Source: Candidatus Nitrosymbiomonas proteolyticus
GTDB lineage: Bacteria; Armatimonadota; Fimbriimonadia; Fimbriimonadales; Fimbriimonadaceae
NCBI GenBank assembly: GCA_017347465.1
Contig: AP021858.1
Location: forward strand, 2,622,472-2,686,471
DNA: 64,000 nucleotides
Reading direction: 5' to 3'
Of the stretch, positions 43,289 to 51,996 are shown piece after piece (within the stretch, counting starts at the first letter, position 1; each line of letters opens with the position of its first letter). A model generated the notes under the pieces. The model did not search any database and was not told where the DNA came from. It saw only the letters and a program-made list of their open reading frames with translations. Both the position numbers and the translations under genes were made by a program.

Positions 43289-43462
43289 CTATTTTTTGGG
43301 TCGGCCCGGCTTACGCCGAGACTTCCCGTAGGAACGGACGCTTTCCGAGTCCAAAAGGTAGTCACGTCCATACTTCTCCGCCTTGATTTCCTCTCGGGCG
43401 ACGAGTTGCCGAACCCGCTGCGGCGTCACGCCCAGATACTTCGCCGCGTTCTCGGTCGTCAT
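43289..43462 (-). CDS. Excisionase-type MerR/HTH protein
   Basis: 57 aa. MTTENAAKYLGVTPQRVRQLVAREE then GRDYLLDSESVRSYGKSRRKPGRPKK: a helix-turn-helix of the Xis/MerR type with a basic AT-hook-like RKPGRPKK tail. Such proteins regulate recombination or transcription in mobile elements. No integrase or attachment site is visible within the island. A start at 43462 is used; an upstream in-frame extension runs into a BNR-gene relic and is unlikely. Confidence 0.75.
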   Translation of the reverse strand: MTTENAAKYLGVTPQRVRQLVAREEIKAEKYGRDYLLDSESVRSYGKSRRKPGRPKK

Positions 43463-43502
43463 GAACTTCTCCACGAACTGATTATGGCTGCGCGGTGGCG
43501 GA

Positions 43503-43604
43503 GACGATGGCGGACCAGTGGTCGCCGCCGTCGGGGGAGCAGTAGACCTAGCCGCCTGTCGTCCCAAAATACACGCCGCAGGGTCGAGGAAAAACTGCCA
43601 TTCC
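43503..43604 (-). pseudogene. Second relic of the BNR/sialidase-like gene (C-terminal part)
   Basis: The stretch is almost the same as 44209-44307 of the intact gene: the first 44 bases are identical, later ones differ at about one in six. Minus translation contains a TAG where the gene has CAG (Gln). It therefore is a dead copy of residues about 343-373. Confidence 0.85.
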
Positions 43605-43648
43605 AACCCGGTACGGCTGGCGCAAGGGAGGGGAAAGCTCGAATCGGA

Positions 43649-43852
43649 TTACTGGGGCGTGGCCTTGCCCATTCGAATCAAGAATCGGAGCGCCTCATTG
43701 ACGGCCTCCGACGTTGGAAACACCTTCGCCACGTCCGGCGCGATCTCAACAGGCGTTCCCTTTGCTCTGCGCCCGGCCCCCCGTGCTACGACTGTGAGTT
43801 TGGAGAAGTCGTACTCGGGACGGAGGTCGTCGTCGCTAAATTTCTTCCTCAT
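43649..43852 (-). CDS. BrnA-like antitoxin
   Basis: 67 aa, MRKKFSDDDLRPEYDFSKLT then AKGTPVEIAPDVAKVFPTSEAVNEALRFLIRM. This is the type of small antitoxin paired with BrnT; it binds DNA and the toxin. It starts inside the natural end of the BrnT frame (ATG at 43852 within the toxin's last codons), the usual overlap. With the toxin truncated it may no longer be needed. Confidence 0.8.
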   Translation of the reverse strand: MRKKFSDDDLRPEYDFSKLTVVARGAGRRAKGTPVEIAPDVAKVFPTSEAVNEALRFLIRMGKATPQ

Positions 43853-44111
43853 AGTGCATCCGTTCTTTTCGGGTCGCCTCGCGGGCGCTGATCAACCGCA
43901 TAGCGTACTCTCATTGAGTATACGAGACGATGAGCAGGCGACGCTTGCTCGATTCGCCCAGAATGACGAACCGGGCTTCCTCGACCGAATGGTCGGGATC
44001 GGCGAAGATCAGATACAGCGGATCGCGAAAGACCGTCGCCGCCTCGTCGAAGGAAACCCCATGCTTCTCGATATTGGCGCGCGCCTTGTCATCGTCCCAT
44101 TCAAATGCCAC
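43836..44111 (-). pseudogene. BrnT-family toxin gene with in-frame nonsense codon
   Basis: BrnT is a small ribonuclease toxin (RelE-like fold). The frame starts MAFEWDDDKARANIEKHGVSFDEAATVFRDP and proceeds to LLIVSYTQ, then a TGA at 43913-43911, and then continues in the same frame with EYAMRLISAREATRKERMHYEEEI to a TAG at 43838. In BrnT proteins the position is normally Arg, as in SYTERGDRIRLISAREAT, so a CGA to TGA change explains it. The truncated 66-residue product lacks the C-terminal helix. Loss of function is likely but recoding cannot be excluded. Confidence 0.8.
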
Positions 44112-44156
44112 GAAGCGATTATGGGCCCTCCGCTCGCCAATACGGCGCGGTCAGGC

Positions 44157-45326
44157 TTACCTCAACGTCTGCACTTCCACGCTCAGGACCCCCGGGAAGT
44201 GCTCGTTGATGGCGGACCAGTGGTCGCCGCCGTCGGGGGAGCAGTAGACCTGACCGCCGGTCGTTCCGAAATATACGCCGCATGGGTCGAGGGTATCGAC
44301 TGCCATAGCTTCGCGCAGCACATTGACGTAGCAATGCTCCTGAGGCAGGCCGTTGGTTAGAGCTTCGAAGTTGTTTCCCCCCGTGCGGCTGCGGTAGACG
44401 CGGAGCTTGCCGTCCGGCGGGACGTGCTCGCTGTCGCTCTTGATGGGCACCACGTAGATCGTCTCCGGCTCGTGGGCGTGGACGTCGATCGGGAAGCCGA
44501 AGTCGCTGGGCAGGCCGTCGCTTTTTTCAACCCAAAGGTCGCCCGCACCCTCCGAGACCATGACGTCCCAGTGCTTCTGCATGTAGAGCTTGTCTGGATT
44601 CGAGGGGTGGAAGGCGATGCGGTGCACGCAGTGGCCGACCTCGGCCTCGGGCTCGGGCATGAAGTCGGACTTCAGCCCCTTGTTGATCGGCTTCCAGGTC
44701 TCGCCGCCGTCGTCGGTGCGGAAGGCGCCCGCGGCGGAGATGGCGACGCACATGCGCTTGGGGTTCTTGGGGTCGATCAGGATCGTGTGCAGGCACATGC
44801 CGCCCGCGCCGGGCTGCCAGTCCTTGCCGGTGGTGTGCTTGCGCAGGCCGCTGAGCTCGCTCCAAGTCTTGCCAGCGTCGCGGGTGATGAAGAGCGCGGC
44901 GTCCTCGACCCCGGCGTAGCAGACGTCCGGGTTATCGAGCGAGGGTTCCAGGTGCCACACGCGCTTGAAGACCCAGGGGACCTCGGTTCCGTCGAAGGTC
45001 TTGTGGGTTCCGGCGACACCGTCATAGACGAACTTGTTGCTCTCGCCGCCGGGGAATCCCCAGTCGGCCATGCGCTCGGCCTCGGTGCTGCCGGGGGTGA
45101 CCCAGGTCTTGCCGCCGTCGTCGGAGCGCTGCATCACCTGGCCGAACCATGAGCTGGTCTGCGAGGCGTAGATGCGGTCCGGGTTCACGGGCGAGCCCTT
45201 CAGGTGGTAGACCTCCCAGCCGGTGAAGTGCGGGCCTTCGATGTTCCAGTTCTTCCTGTCGGAGGAGGTGCAGATGAAGGCGCCCTTCTTGGTGCCGACG
45301 AGGACTCTGACTTTGCTCATGGGCAT
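44157..45326 (-). CDS. BNR/sialidase-like repeat protein (beta-propeller), cytoplasmic
   Basis: 389 aa, no signal peptide. Several BNR/Asp-box turns: [32 protein letters not shown] and [10 protein letters not shown], with linker motifs [10 protein letters not shown] and [13 protein letters not shown]. It looks like a WD40/YVTN/sialidase-fold protein often annotated exo-alpha-sialidase, but catalytic residues are not identifiable and it lacks an export signal, so the activity is unknown. Higher GC than the neighbours. Broken copies of it lie at 40681-40793 and 43503-43604. Confidence 0.85.
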   Translation of the reverse strand: MPMSKVRVLVGTKKGAFICTSSDRKNWNIEGPHFTGWEVYHLKGSPVNPDRIYASQTSSWFGQVMQRSDDGGKTWVTPGSTEAERMADWGFPGGESNKFVYDGVAGTHKTFDGTEVPWVFKRVWHLEPSLDNPDVCYAGVEDAALFITRDAGKTWSELSGLRKHTTGKDWQPGAGGMCLHTILIDPKNPKRMCVAISAAGAFRTDDGGETWKPINKGLKSDFMPEPEAEVGHCVHRIAFHPSNPDKLYMQKHWDVMVSEGAGDLWVEKSDGLPSDFGFPIDVHAHEPETIYVVPIKSDSEHVPPDGKLRVYRSRTGGNNFEALTNGLPQEHCYVNVLREAMAVDTLDPCGVYFGTTGGQVYCSPDGGDHWSAINEHFPGVLSVEVQTLR

Positions 45327-45369
45327 ACTTTACTCGTTGGTAGGGGATTGGGGGAAGGGGGCGCGCCGG

Positions 45370-47151
45370 TCAGAGCGGCAGGGGCTTGTCCAAGCCGGAG
45401 GCGGACTTGATTTGCTCGGGTTCCGCTTGCCACGCGCGGAGCAGATTGGCCGCGGCGGAGTCTCGCTGAAGCTCTATGCCGACGGCCACCCAGTAGACGG
45501 CCAGCGAAGCAAATATGAGGGTTGATGCGGCCGCCGGACGGGTTCGTGCGGGGACGAGGAGGAGTACGTAAGCTACAAGCAGCGTTCCGGGAACGATTGA
45601 AAGGAACTCAGGGGTCGCTCCAAAGAACGTGAGCAGAGCCAAGACCGCCAAGCCGAGGATCGCAAGGACCCAGTAGAGGAATGGGCGGTTCGAATAAAGC
45701 ACGAGGAGCAGTAGGCCGACCCCCGCGAGCATGGCGCCCCCCGCAATGTAGAAGTTCTCGGGGATCACGAGCGCCGGAATGAACAGGACCACCGCGACGC
45801 CAGCGATCCACCAAGGCGGTGGCGGAGATTGGGGATCGTGCGCCCGAAGTCGATCGAGAAACAGGAGGAAGGCGGCGAGGACCGCCAGCAGGATCAGCCA
45901 AGGGAGGGTCATGCTCAATTCTGCGTTCGTCAGCAGTTCGGCCAAGAGTCGCCCCAGTCCACCGAGGACCGCGATCGCGCCCAGAACGGGTCCTGACGCC
46001 CGTGTGGGCATTCGCTTTCGGGTCCAGGCAACCACGACGAGCGCTGCAAAGACCGACAGGAACAGTACTGCGGCCATCCTCGATGGGTGCCATGTCTTGT
46101 TCAAGAAAAGCTCGCTGAAAGTAGTGTCCAGTCCGCTTGTGACCACGAACGTAGCACGACGCGCTTCCTCCACTCGGTCGAACGCCTCCTGCGCCCATTC
46201 CGCGTTACGGGCGTCGCCCTTTGTCCTCAGATCGTAGAGGAAGTCGCGACTCCACTGCTCGCGGTCTTTCGCATTGTATGAACTGCCGGGCTTAAGGCGG
46301 TCGGGTGGAACAGTTGCAAGGGTCAGACCCGACCTTGCTAACATGATGTCGGCCGGAGCATCTGTTGTCTTTGCGAGAACGTACTGCTGGCGGATGACGG
46401 CGAGCCGGAGTTCTGTGTCGCCGGGGTTCGCTCGGAGTATTTCTCGCAGGAGTTCCCTTACTAATGGAAGATGGTGCAAGCCCACCGACGAGGCCTCCAA
46501 ACGAAAGCGGTTTCCGCCGAAGCCAAACCTCGCTTCGGCGGTCCTTATGACCGCTTCCGATTCGTCTCGCGAAAAGTCGTCGAACCGATCGAGAAGGGAT
46601 GCTCTGAGAAAAAACTCTTTTGGCCGCTCGAGTTCTCCGAGAGCCTCCAGCATGGCCGCCTTCAGGACGGGAAAGAACGCGTTGTCGGGATCGGCTTTCT
46701 CACCTCGCTCGCAAACTTCGATAAGGGTGCGAGCTGCTTCGACTTGCAGTTGCGTGGGTTGCCTTACTGCCGAACCCCATTGGACGTACCTGCATAGGTT
46801 CCTGGCCAGCACACCTTGAACCACTGGATCGTCTGGATATTTCGCCGCGTGCGCCTCTAGGAACTTCGTGGTCCGCTCGTTCGGCCCTACATCTTCCACC
46901 GACACACGAGCAGTTGGTAAGAGCCACGCCCACTCGTCCGCTTTGAGGTTGGCCGGCGCAGGGCTCGTGCGCCATAGCTCCCCAATGTTTCCCGTGGAAA
47001 ACTCAACGTACGGGTCGCCGGTGGGGTGACGGGTAATCAGGGCTCTGAATTGATCCGCCAGGACCCAGCGGGTCGAGGGAAGCGCGCCGAGGACGATCAT
47101 CGACCCGGCGGCAACGCCTACGGCTGCCAGGAGGGGATTCAGCTTGGCCAT
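45370..47151 (-). CDS. Large polytopic membrane protein of the ECF-sigma operon
   Basis: 593 aa, function unknown. TM1 near residues 7-27; residues 30-340 are soluble and helical (TPR-like: ARNLCRYVQWGSAVRQPTQLQVEAARTLIE); the last 230 residues hold about eight hydrophobic helices. It overlaps the small TM protein gene upstream by 13 bp and is third in a sigma - TM protein - membrane protein operon, so it may be the sensor or client of that sigma system. Confidence 0.65.
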   Translation of the reverse strand: MAKLNPLLAAVGVAAGSMIVLGALPSTRWVLADQFRALITRHPTGDPYVEFSTGNIGELWRTSPAPANLKADEWAWLLPTARVSVEDVGPNERTTKFLEAHAAKYPDDPVVQGVLARNLCRYVQWGSAVRQPTQLQVEAARTLIEVCERGEKADPDNAFFPVLKAAMLEALGELERPKEFFLRASLLDRFDDFSRDESEAVIRTAEARFGFGGNRFRLEASSVGLHHLPLVRELLREILRANPGDTELRLAVIRQQYVLAKTTDAPADIMLARSGLTLATVPPDRLKPGSSYNAKDREQWSRDFLYDLRTKGDARNAEWAQEAFDRVEEARRATFVVTSGLDTTFSELFLNKTWHPSRMAAVLFLSVFAALVVVAWTRKRMPTRASGPVLGAIAVLGGLGRLLAELLTNAELSMTLPWLILLAVLAAFLLFLDRLRAHDPQSPPPPWWIAGVAVVLFIPALVIPENFYIAGGAMLAGVGLLLLVLYSNRPFLYWVLAILGLAVLALLTFFGATPEFLSIVPGTLLVAYVLLLVPARTRPAAASTLIFASLAVYWVAVGIELQRDSAAANLLRAWQAEPEQIKSASGLDKPLPL

Positions 47152-47459
47152 ACTTCGCTCTCCTTCGACTTCGAAGTTGGCTCTGCGTATTGGGTTTCTT
47201 CGGGCCAGTCGAGTCCGGCTCGCTTTGCGCTGATCTCAAGCAGTGGCGCGAGGTTGGGATTGGGGGATACGGGAAGAGCGTAGAGCGCGACGACGATCAG
47301 CGCCGCGGTCGCTGCCGCCCCCGCGCCCATGGCCCAGAGAAAGCCGACCAGCGACTCCCGAACGCGATTCAGAGCGGATTGGACGCCGAGCGCAGCGGGT
47401 GGGAGGGCCTCGTCGCAGGCATCGTAGAAGCGGGATAGCTCCTTCATGGGGTCGTTCAT
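47139..47459 (-). CDS. Small TM protein following the ECF sigma gene (candidate anti-sigma)
   Basis: 106 aa: N-terminal soluble helices MNDPMKELSRFYDACDEALP and SALNRVRESLVG, one TM (about 40-63, LWAMGAGAAATAALIVVALYALPV), and a 45-residue outside part. ATG 47459 overlaps the sigma stop by ATGA. The position and topology suit a membrane anti-sigma factor; no zinc HxxxCxxC motif is seen. Confidence 0.6.
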   Translation of the reverse strand: MNDPMKELSRFYDACDEALPPAALGVQSALNRVRESLVGFLWAMGAGAAATAALIVVALYALPVSPNPNLAPLLEISAKRAGLDWPEETQYAEPTSKSKESEVWPS

Positions 47460-47971
47460 TGTGCCTCCTCCCACTTCTTTCGAAACGCGGACTTCGCCGC
47501 GTGGAGTCGGGATGCGACCGTTCCTTCGGGGATGTCCAGCAGATGGGCGATCTCGGCATAGGAGTAGCCCGCTCCGAGCGCAAGGGCGAGGAGGGCGCGC
47601 TGTTCCGGCTTCAGCTTACGCAGCGTCAATCGAACCTGGAGCGACGCTCCGAGGTCGGGATCGGAGGCGGCTGGTTGTTCGGGAAGGGCCCGACTCTCAC
47701 GAGCGCGCTGATCGAGCGCTGCGCGCACAAGGGTCTTCTTGAACCAACCATCGGCTGCTTCAACGGAACGTAGCGACCTTCGGGAGCGGTGGGCTCGGAT
47801 GAGGGCCTCTTGGACGGCGTCGGCCGCAGCATCGGGGCAGCCAGTGATTTTCAGCGCGAGGCGGTATCCCCAGACGCGCCACCGGTCGATCGAGGCAAGC
47901 ACGAGGTCGGTTGGCTGCCGTTCGTCGCCAGCACAGGAGGCCGTGATCCACTCAACCGCACTTTCTGACAT
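47456..47971 (-). CDS. ECF-type RNA polymerase sigma factor
   Basis: 171 aa. Region 2: LALKITGCPDAAADAVQEALIRAHRSRRSLRSVEAADGWFKKTLVR; region 4: RLTLRKLKPEQRALLALALGAGYSYAEIAHLLDIPEGTVASRLHAAKSAFRKKW. Start ATG 47971 (MSESAVEW) or TTG 47977. It drives a stress or envelope regulon; the downstream TM protein is the likely inhibitor. The target promoter is not established; a possible candidate lies in the divergent region (see findings). Confidence 0.9.
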   Translation of the reverse strand: MSESAVEWITASCAGDERQPTDLVLASIDRWRVWGYRLALKITGCPDAAADAVQEALIRAHRSRRSLRSVEAADGWFKKTLVRAALDQRARESRALPEQPAASDPDLGASLQVRLTLRKLKPEQRALLALALGAGYSYAEIAHLLDIPEGTVASRLHAAKSAFRKKWEEAQ

Positions 47972-48221
47972 CGCCAATAGGTAGACCGAGAAACGGGCAG
48001 TATTCTTCGCACGTTGCGTTCGCCCCCTTGCAGTTTGGTGCCCCGCCGAAGGCCACCAATGGCGGTTCTGAACAGGCTAGCTCGACCCCGCAAGACTGCC
48101 AGGTTTCATCCGAAAATCCACAAGCCAGCAAGAACGCGGTTATTATGAACGGTGATCGACTGCTTCGCGTATTTTGGTACCTGCAGTACCTCGGAGCAGC
48201 CGGACCAAGAGGAGGAGACTT

Positions 48222-48845
48222 ATGGACCGCAAATTCGTATTCGTCTTGGGCGCAACGCTCGCCGCTTGCGTTGTTTATGGCAATCCGGCCGTTTCATCGA
48301 TTACAGGCGGCAGTTCGTTTGGGATTTTCTACGGCGGATCAACGGGGGACGTCGTTGGTTTTAGGTTTACCGCCAACGCGGATTTTTTCGTCACCGATCT
48401 CGGAGTTCATATCGATACTGATGGGCTGCAATCGAGCCACATGGTCGGAATCTGGAGAGACTCGGACCAGGCGCTCATGGCATCCGCACTTGTCGATCCG
48501 GGTACTGCCACGACGCTCGGCGACTGGATGTACCAGAGCATTTCGCCCGTGCAGTTGAGTTCGGGCGCCAGCTACACGGCAGGTGCGATGTACACCGCGA
48601 CGGACTCAGACTCTTACGTTTCGAACCCCACAACTGTGGTGACGGACCCTTGGATTACTCTAACTGCAAGCGTGTACCCATCGGCCGGCAGCTTGGGATT
48701 CGTGTACCCATCACTAACGAACGCCGGGGCGCGTGGGCGGCACGGTCCCAACTTCATCGTGGCCGCTGTCCCTGAACCGACGACATTGATCGCCCTTGGG
48801 CTTGGCGGGATGGCGCTCGCTCGACGGCGCAGAGCCAAGCGATAG
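48222..48845 (+). CDS. PEP-CTERM sorted exoprotein (DUF4082-like domain)
   Basis: 207 aa. Signal peptide KFVFVLGATLAACVVYG; a beta-sandwich of about 140 residues (FRFTANADFFVTDLGVHIDTDG, VGIWRDSDQALMASALVD, SSGASYTAGAMYTATDSDS) similar to DUF4082; then the sorting signal VPEPTTLIALGLGGMALARRRRAKR, with PEP motif, TM and basic tail. An exosortase should process it, probably to an extracellular matrix. GGAGGAG precedes ATG 48222. Function beyond surface display unknown. Confidence 0.88.
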   Translation: MDRKFVFVLGATLAACVVYGNPAVSSITGGSSFGIFYGGSTGDVVGFRFTANADFFVTDLGVHIDTDGLQSSHMVGIWRDSDQALMASALVDPGTATTLGDWMYQSISPVQLSSGASYTAGAMYTATDSDSYVSNPTTVVTDPWITLTASVYPSAGSLGFVYPSLTNAGARGRHGPNFIVAAVPEPTTLIALGLGGMALARRRRAKR

Positions 48846-48952
48846 CCTGAACCCATTGAGGGAATGGGAAGCAGGGGCCGCAAACCTCTGTTTCCCTTGG
48901 TTGTTACTTGCCCGGTTTCTTCATCAGTGGTCGGCGTCAGGCCGGGAATTTG

Positions 48953-48971
48953 CCCGCTGTCCGACAGCGGG
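48953..48971. repeat. Perfect 8-bp hairpin in the gap between PEP-CTERM genes
   Basis: CCCGCTGT-CCG-ACAGCGGG, 107 bp after the first PEP-CTERM stop. No T-tract, so a terminator role is uncertain. The rest of the 354-bp gap (48846-49199) shows no gene. Confidence 0.5.
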
Positions 48972-49199
48972 TTCGGAGGCTCCCCTTCCCCAAACACCAG
49001 CTCGGCGAACCAAGAGCGGCTTCGATTTCGACACCATCCGATTCGGCTGATTTGCCGAGGCTTCCGGGCTCGATCCAAGGCGCGATGCCTCGCATTCCTC
49101 TAGCGGCGCCAGGGTTTTTTCTGGGAATTGTCACAAGAGAGCGGTTCGGGATCAACCTGTTATGTAAAGCCCTCAATACGCCTCCTTGGAGCAACTGAC

Positions 49200-49889
49200 A
49201 TGAAATACCCCAACCCATTCCGAACCGTGGGCATCGCCTGCGTGGCAGGAACGGCAGTCCTTGCGCTCACCGTGCAAGCTCATGCCCAATACATCGCCAA
49301 TTCGCGCGTCTTCCCGCCTACGGGCGCGAGCTACGTGCCGATGACCCCTGCGGACACGATGATCCACTTTGGCTCGACGCCCACGAAGATCCGCAACCTT
49401 CATTGGACGAACGGCAGCGGCGGCCGCATACCGGAGCCTCCGGGAACGCCTTACATGATCGATTCGTTCTTTGACATTTGGACCGAGATTTCGTTCGATG
49501 GCGGCGCGAATTGGTTCCCTTCGCAGCACACCGGCAATACGGTCATTATCCGCGGCAATGCGCAACCTCCGGTGGGTAGCGTCGAGGTCATTCAAACCGA
49601 GTTGCTGATGATGGACCTCCAAGGCGTCGCGTTCTCAGGCTGCAATCTCCGGTTGTCTCAGACGATGCCGAGTCCGGGGCAAACGACTCTGACAGACATC
49701 GGAGGCGGACAGTACCACATCGACAGCTTCTTTGACATCTTCACCGAAATCTCGTTGGACGGCGGCACCACGTGGACTCCCGCCACGAACAGCGTCAGGC
49801 TGGGCATCATGCCAGAGCCCGCGACGCTCGCTTCGCTGGGCGTCGGCTTCCTGTGTTTGATTCGCAACCGGCGGAAGTCGAAGCGCTAA
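49200..49889 (+). CDS. PEP-CTERM sorted exoprotein with internal duplication
   Basis: 229 aa. Signal peptide GIACVAGTAVLALTVQAHAQ, a body of about 180 residues, and PEP-CTERM tail IMPEPATLASLGVGFLCLIRNRRKSKR. The core has a duplicated block: YMIDSFFDIWTEISFDGGANW and YHIDSFFDIFTEISLDGGTTW, 83 residues apart. No recognised domain. GGAG precedes ATG 49200. It is not homologous to the preceding PEP-CTERM protein outside the sorting signal. Confidence 0.85.
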   Translation: MKYPNPFRTVGIACVAGTAVLALTVQAHAQYIANSRVFPPTGASYVPMTPADTMIHFGSTPTKIRNLHWTNGSGGRIPEPPGTPYMIDSFFDIWTEISFDGGANWFPSQHTGNTVIIRGNAQPPVGSVEVIQTELLMMDLQGVAFSGCNLRLSQTMPSPGQTTLTDIGGGQYHIDSFFDIFTEISLDGGTTWTPATNSVRLGIMPEPATLASLGVGFLCLIRNRRKSKR

Positions 49890-49954
49890 TCTTCGCCCTA
49901 GCACCGGAGAAGGCCCGCATCGAAAGCGATGGGGGTCTTTTCGTTTGCGTATCT

Positions 49955-51196
49955 TCAATCAACGGTCAGCCAAAGCGTCTGTTCGATCGTGCGATCGCCG
50001 AGGTCGGCTCGAAACACGAGGGGAAACGTGCCTTTGGCTCCGGGAGGAACCACAAGCTGGAGCACTCGCCTGGCGGCAGCGCCCATCCCACGCAGGCTAA
50101 AGTTGCGATCTCCGCCCTCTTCCGCCCTCCAGCCCGACGGAGTCAAGACCGCGTACATCCCTCGAACGACCTCCGGGGAAAACGTCCGGACATAGAACGG
50201 GAGCCGAATGCGCTGCTCCGTATCGCGAGACGGAACGACGTTGGGCTGAACCCAATCGAACTCGGCAATGGCTGCGATCCGGTAGCTAACGTGGGCTTCT
50301 GCGCTGTCGCCCGAACTCGATTGGAGCCGGACGCGGGCGATGCGATAGCCTGGGAGGGCCGGTGGGACGATGGGCGTTTTGTAGTCCACAAACGCTCGAT
50401 TCTTGTTGTCCCATAGCGGAAAGGGCGTATTGAGCAAGGCGAGGTTGGTCGAATTCAAACCGACTCCGTCTACCACCGCCCGGCGGATTCCTAGGGCTTC
50501 GGAGCCTTCAAAGGTGAATCGAATCCACACTTCGCCGCCGACTCCCATCACGGGCGTGTTCACCTCGTAGCTAACTTTGAGGCCCTCGAGCGGGGTCGCC
50601 AGCCTGCGGTCGGCGAACCGAACAGGGGTCAGCGTTCGGGGCAAGTAGGCTGGATAGTCGTCTTCGACGAAGGGGACTCCGTCAGCCCGAATCCCGAGGG
50701 TCCCCTTGTTACGGGCTGGGAGTCTTCCGGAGCCGGGGTCGATGAGGGTTACCTCGACCGACCAGAGTTCGCCCGATTGCGCGCCGGCAACGACCAGGGC
50801 CTTCTCGAATCCCGGCGCGGGCTTCCACACAGGGCCCGTCGCAGGGGTCGCGTCGAGCCAGCGAAGGCGGGCGGTGGCTCTACCTCCGTCCCACCTCAGC
50901 CGAACCTCCAAGTTATCCTCTCCCCGAAGCCATCCGTCATTGGCCATATCGAGGGAAAACACGATCTCGCGCCCAAAGGGGCTTGTGGCGGCCAAATGCA
51001 GTACGCCCGGTTCCCACTGGAGGTACGAGACCGCTCCTCCGGCATCGCCAAGGGAGTCCCACTCGGCGGTTTCGAGGACCCCGTCGACGAAAGGAGTGAG
51101 CATCAGCCTCTCGGGGGTCTCGATTGCGAACGGAGTCGCAAAGGTTTCCTGTCCAACGGTGCTTACCGCAGCAAGCAAAACAAGCGTAGCCAGCAT
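49955..51196 (-). CDS. Exported protein with CBM9-like N-terminal domain
   Basis: 413 aa, signal peptide LATLVLLAAVSTVGQE. Residues about 30-170 (TPFVDGVLETAEWDSLGDAG, then REIVFSLDMANDGWLRGEDNLEVRLRWDGG) resemble carbohydrate-binding family 9-like/DOMON folds. The remainder is beta-rich with no motif I recognise. It ends 65 bp from the second PEP-CTERM gene, convergent. Role probably extracellular glycan binding; uncertain. Confidence 0.6.
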   Translation of the reverse strand: MLATLVLLAAVSTVGQETFATPFAIETPERLMLTPFVDGVLETAEWDSLGDAGGAVSYLQWEPGVLHLAATSPFGREIVFSLDMANDGWLRGEDNLEVRLRWDGGRATARLRWLDATPATGPVWKPAPGFEKALVVAGAQSGELWSVEVTLIDPGSGRLPARNKGTLGIRADGVPFVEDDYPAYLPRTLTPVRFADRRLATPLEGLKVSYEVNTPVMGVGGEVWIRFTFEGSEALGIRRAVVDGVGLNSTNLALLNTPFPLWDNKNRAFVDYKTPIVPPALPGYRIARVRLQSSSGDSAEAHVSYRIAAIAEFDWVQPNVVPSRDTEQRIRLPFYVRTFSPEVVRGMYAVLTPSGWRAEEGGDRNFSLRGMGAAARRVLQLVVPPGAKGTFPLVFRADLGDRTIEQTLWLTVD

Positions 51197-51264
51197 CTCG
51201 TCGTAAGGACGGTTCGGAACCGTAGATCGCACCCTGCGAATGAGGCTACTGGACCCTTGGCCGG

Positions 51265-51915
51265 TCAGATAGCGGCGAACCTCGCGACGACCTCATCGAG
51301 CATCGCTTCGGTGAGCTTCCCGGTGAAGGTGTTTTGCTGGCTGGGGTGGTAACTGGCGAGGCAGACTCCCAATCCCTCGACCTGGGCCTCGACCCCGTGA
51401 GCGAACTTGGCGAGGGGCCTTCGGCCAAGGGTTCGGAAGAGTTCCTTCCAACTCAGGCTCCCCAAACAGAGAACCGCTCGCCAGCTTTGAGTAGCGAGCA
51501 ATTCCGCGAGAAACGGGCGGCAATTCTCGATTTCCGAAGGAAGAGGCTTATTGCCGGGCGGGGCGCAGTGCGCGATTGCGGTAATGAGGACTCCCTTGAG
51601 CCGCAGGCCGTCCGCCGTGTCGTCGCTGGTGGGTTGGTTGGCAAGGCCGGCGCGATGAAGGGCGCGGTAAAGCCAATCCCCCGACCTGTCGCCCGTGAAC
51701 ATTCGTCCGGTACGGTTTGCGCCGTGCGCCGCGGGCGCAAGTCCAACGATCAGCTTGGTTGCTTGGGGGTCGCCGAAATTCGGTACGGGCCGAGCCCAGT
51801 ACTCCCAATCCCGAAAGCTCGCCCGCTTTTCTTGCCCCACCCGCTCTCGCCATTCGACGAGCCTCGGGCAGTTCCGGCAACTCTCGATCCTCTCGTTCAG
51901 TCTTTCCCACGGCAC
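51265..51915 (-). CDS. Uracil-DNA glycosylase family 5 (UdgB-like, Fe-S)
   Basis: Removes uracil and some other damaged bases. 216 aa. Iron-sulphur Cys in RNCPRL (residues 13, 16) and further Cys in IAHCAPPGNKPLPSEIENC; active-site loop GLAPAAHGANRTGRMFTGDRSGDWL; C-terminal ASYHPSQQNTFTGKLTEAML with the catalytic-loop His-Pro-Ser. The sequence GLAPAAHGAN places it in family 5 rather than 4. Starts at GTG 51915; divergent from the FmdB-like gene. Confidence 0.9.
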   Translation of the reverse strand: MPWERLNERIESCRNCPRLVEWRERVGQEKRASFRDWEYWARPVPNFGDPQATKLIVGLAPAAHGANRTGRMFTGDRSGDWLYRALHRAGLANQPTSDDTADGLRLKGVLITAIAHCAPPGNKPLPSEIENCRPFLAELLATQSWRAVLCLGSLSWKELFRTLGRRPLAKFAHGVEAQVEGLGVCLASYHPSQQNTFTGKLTEAMLDEVVARFAAI

Positions 51916-51996
51916 GTCTCATTGTGGACTTTCCATCGAATAATGGCGCGACTGCGGGCAATCGGCTCCGATCAAACGTTGTTAGATGTAAGGAAG

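Noticed and set aside
43911-43913. TGA as selenocysteine codon in brnT
   Set aside because: Arg, not Cys or Sec, is expected at this position and no SECIS-like hairpin was apparent.
40681-45326. R-M pair inserted into a single BNR gene, splitting it
   Set aside because: The relics are in the wrong order for a simple split and the intact gene is complete.
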